From Geodermatophilus sp. DF01-2 (GTDB lineage: Bacteria > Actinomycetota > Actinomycetes > Mycobacteriales > Geodermatophilaceae): 64,000 nucleotides of DNA. The translations under genes and the position numbers were made by a program. Positions 62,254 through 64,000 of the stretch are shown here, in pieces (positions within the stretch are counted from its first letter, which is position 1; every line of letters begins with the position of its first letter). The stretch spans positions 1 to 64,000 of the forward strand of contig NZ_SPQN01000010.1 of the NCBI RefSeq assembly GCF_004571065.1, written 5' to 3'. The notes under the pieces were generated by a model. It was given only the letters and a program-made list of their open reading frames with translations. It did not search any database and was not told the DNA's origin.

Positions 62254-62727
62254 TCAGCCGCGTCCTGCGTGGTCCTCCTCCGGCCGGGTGCCTCGCCCGT
62301 TCGGGGGCGCGGGTGGGGGCACGTAGTACAACGGCCGGGTCCAGACCCAGCGCAGTTGCACCCCGCTCCACAGCAGCGCTCCGACGATGACCGCCCAGGC
62401 CAGTGTGCGCCGGTCGAGCCACCCGTCCTCGGGGAGCGCGTTCAGCACCGCGAACAGCACGAGGGCCTTGACGAAGAAGGCGCCCAGCGCCGCCGGGAGC
62501 GTGAACGTGTCGTCGATCCGGCCCGCCCAGGCGACGACCACGCCGGAGACGACGAAGAACGCGGTCACCACGGCCGCACCGGCGAGGACGCCGACCGCGT
62601 CGTCCCATCCGGCCACCAGACCCGCGACGGGGGCCGCGAGAGCGGCGACGACGGCCGCGGCCGACGCTCCGACGCGCAGGAACGACAGATCCCACGGTGC
62701 GTCGGAGCGGGTCGGGGTGGTGCTCAT
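62254..62727 (-). CDS. ATP synthase I-like membrane protein
   Basis: A protein of 157 residues with four predicted membrane helices (ASAAAVVAALAAPVAGLVAG, VGVLAGAAVVTAFFVVSGVV, LPAALGAFFVKALVLFAVLN, TLAWAVIVGALLWSGVQLRW). The layout and position correspond to the AtpI-type gene between wecA and atpB in actinobacteria (Rv1303-like, from memory). Its start overlaps the wecA stop by 4 nt (ATGA). It probably assists c-ring assembly. Confidence 0.8.
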   Translation of the reverse strand: MSTTPTRSDAPWDLSFLRVGASAAAVVAALAAPVAGLVAGWDDAVGVLAGAAVVTAFFVVSGVVVAWAGRIDDTFTLPAALGAFFVKALVLFAVLNALPEDGWLDRRTLAWAVIVGALLWSGVQLRWVWTRPLYYVPPPAPPNGRGTRPEEDHAGRG

Positions 62728-63974
62728 CGGACTCCCTGGGGGGACGGCTCCGCGGCCGGGTCGGACGAGCGGCCGGGGACGGACGGGGCGGCGGTGCGGA
62801 CGGTGCGCGCGGTGGGGTGGTCGGCACGGCTGCGCCGCCGCTGGGCGGCCAGCTCCGCGGCCCGCGCCTCCCGGGCCGCCCGCCGGGCTCGCGGGCTGAG
62901 CACGACGACGACGCCGAGGACGAGCAGCACCGCGATGGAGACGAGCAGCTCCACCCGCCCGCCGGTGATCGACAGCGCGACCGCCCCGAAGGACAGCAGT
63001 GCCGCCCAGAAGTACATGACGAGCACCGCGCGCCGGTGCGAGTGGCCGATGGCCAGCAGCCGGTGGTGCAGATGCATCTTGTCCGGCGAGAACGGCGACC
63101 GGCCCCGCAGGCTGCGGCGGACGACGGCCATCACCAGGTCGATGAACGGGATGGAGAGCACGGCGATCGGCACCAGCAGCGGCAGGGCCAACGGCAGCAG
63201 GGTCGCCGCGGAGTCGAAGGACTGCGGGTCGGCTTGCCCGGTCGCCGAGACGGCGGCCGCCGAGAGCATGAGGCCCACGAGCATCGAGCCGGAGTCGCCC
63301 ATGAAGATGCGGGCCGGACTGAAGTTGTGCGGCAGGAAGCCCAGGCAGGCCCCGGCCAGCACCGCGGTGATCAGGGCCGGGGCGCTGGCGACGTCGTCGT
63401 AGCCGGCGATCCCCAGGTCGTAGCTGTACGCGAAGAACGCCAGTGCGGCGATCGCCGAGACGCCGGCGGCGAGGCCGTCGAGGCCGTCGATGAAGTTGAG
63501 CGCGTTGACCGTGAGGACGGTGAGCAGCAGGGTCAGCGGGACCCCGATGTCGGGCCCGAGCGAGAGCGTCCCGATGTCGGCCACCGGCAGGAAGACGAAG
63601 GCCAGCTGGACGCCGAGCAGCACCATGACGCCGGCGGCGGCGATCTGACCGGTGAGCTTGGTCAGGGCGTCCAGACCGAACTTGTCGTCGAGCACGCCGA
63701 GGGCGCAGATCAACCCGCCGGCGACCAGGACCGCGGCCGTCTGCGAGTCGTCGAACGTCCGCTGCAGGGCCGGTAGTCGGGTGGCCACCAGGACCGCCGC
63801 GGCGACGCCGAGGTACATGGCCACGCCACCCCCGCGCGGGGTCGGGATGACGTGCACGTCCCGTTCGCGCGGTGCGGCCATCATGCGGAGCCGGATCGCC
63901 GCCATCCGCACCACTGGGGTGGCCAGGAAGGTGACCAGCCCCGCGGTGAGCAGGACGACGACGTACTCGCGCAT
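62724..63974 (-). CDS. wecA: MraY-family glycosyltransferase, WecA type (undecaprenyl-phosphate GlcNAc-1-phosphate transferase)
   Basis: A polytopic membrane enzyme of 416 residues that transfers a GlcNAc-1-phosphate-type sugar to a polyprenyl phosphate, starting cell-wall linker or arabinogalactan-type assembly. Conserved loops are TPRGGGVAMYLG, LDDKFGLD (Asp pair), NALNFIDGLDGLAAG and MGDSGSML, then FSPDKMHLHHRLL with the His cluster of the WecA/MraY family. About ten to eleven membrane helices are expected. The C-terminus is a long Arg/Ala-rich cytoplasmic tail (about 60 residues). Its place at the head of the atp cluster matches rfe in mycobacteria. ATG at 63974. Confidence 0.93.
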   Translation of the reverse strand: MREYVVVLLTAGLVTFLATPVVRMAAIRLRMMAAPRERDVHVIPTPRGGGVAMYLGVAAAVLVATRLPALQRTFDDSQTAAVLVAGGLICALGVLDDKFGLDALTKLTGQIAAAGVMVLLGVQLAFVFLPVADIGTLSLGPDIGVPLTLLLTVLTVNALNFIDGLDGLAAGVSAIAALAFFAYSYDLGIAGYDDVASAPALITAVLAGACLGFLPHNFSPARIFMGDSGSMLVGLMLSAAAVSATGQADPQSFDSAATLLPLALPLLVPIAVLSIPFIDLVMAVVRRSLRGRSPFSPDKMHLHHRLLAIGHSHRRAVLVMYFWAALLSFGAVALSITGGRVELLVSIAVLLVLGVVVVLSPRARRAAREARAAELAAQRRRSRADHPTARTVRTAAPSVPGRSSDPAAEPSPQGVR

Positions 63975-63977
63975 GGG

Positions 63978-64000
63978 TCAGACGGGGCGGGGGACGGTGG
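63978..64000 (-). CDS. C-terminal end of an upstream gene (partial)
   Basis: Only six codons are visible (TVPRPV, then TGA at 63978-63980), cut by the right window edge. Mycobacterial synteny predicts a Sua5/TsaC-type threonylcarbamoyl-AMP synthase gene here, but the sequence is too short to confirm this or even that it is coding. Confidence 0.25.

Overview
This is a GC-rich actinobacterial chromosome segment. Three things point to Geodermatophilaceae (Blastococcus, Geodermatophilus, Modestobacter): the truncated DUF222/HNH protein at the left edge, the DUF559 protein, and the intergenic palindromes that recur here. That assignment is inferred, not proven. From memory, the gene order matches the Mycobacterium tuberculosis blocks ligA - metE-like - mnmA - iscS - etfAB and rfe(wecA) - atp - DUF2550 - PduO - murA - nucS - mce - thiolase - thioredoxin - glgB - glgE - glgP. 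Most of the window is therefore conserved core genome.

Layout. 0-1.4 kb: truncated HNH gene, a gene-end fragment and a methyltransferase. 1.4-12.2 kb (minus): ligA, a membrane-anchored M16 metallopeptidase, a MetE-like enzyme, mnmA, cysteine desulfurase, etfBA and an enoyl-CoA hydratase. 12.3-27.6 kb: ABC ATPase, then alpha-glucan and trehalose metabolism: glgX, an FHA protein, glgP, and the glgE-treS-pep2-glgB operon (the GlgE route from trehalose through maltose-1-phosphate to branched alpha-glucan). 27.8-33.5 kb: zinc-peptidase lipoprotein, thioredoxin/TPR protein, MarR regulator, a DUF559 gene bounded by 64-bp inverted repeats, and a flavin amine-oxidase-like protein. 33.5-51 kb: acyl-CoA metabolism (meaB-thiolase, mce, ccr, a tandem-fused 3-hydroxyacyl-CoA dehydrogenase, a second enoyl-CoA hydratase, ecm). 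Interspersed are a DivIVA-like coiled-coil protein, a DUF4397/class-F-sortase pair, nucS and some decayed sequence. 51-64 kb: murA, PduO adenosyltransferase, DUF2550, the F1Fo ATP synthase genes and wecA.

How the genes work together. ccr, mce, ecm, meaB, the thiolase and the dehydrogenase cover most steps of the ethylmalonyl-CoA route for C2 assimilation. PduO makes the adenosylcobalamin that ecm needs. The ccr and ecm upstream regions share a dyad motif. The alpha-glucan genes form one divergent block around glgP/glgE.

The most unusual features are a family of palindromes placed directly after stop codons at about a dozen loci; a nucS gene whose catalytic E-x-K box is duplicated and which lies beside a frameshifted nucS remnant; a 64-bp inverted pair bounding the DUF559 gene; a histone-H1-like N-terminal tail on GlgB; and a 690-bp insertion, with a hairpin, separating atpC from atpD. 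I saw no rRNA, tRNA, CRISPR array, prophage or complete insertion sequence.
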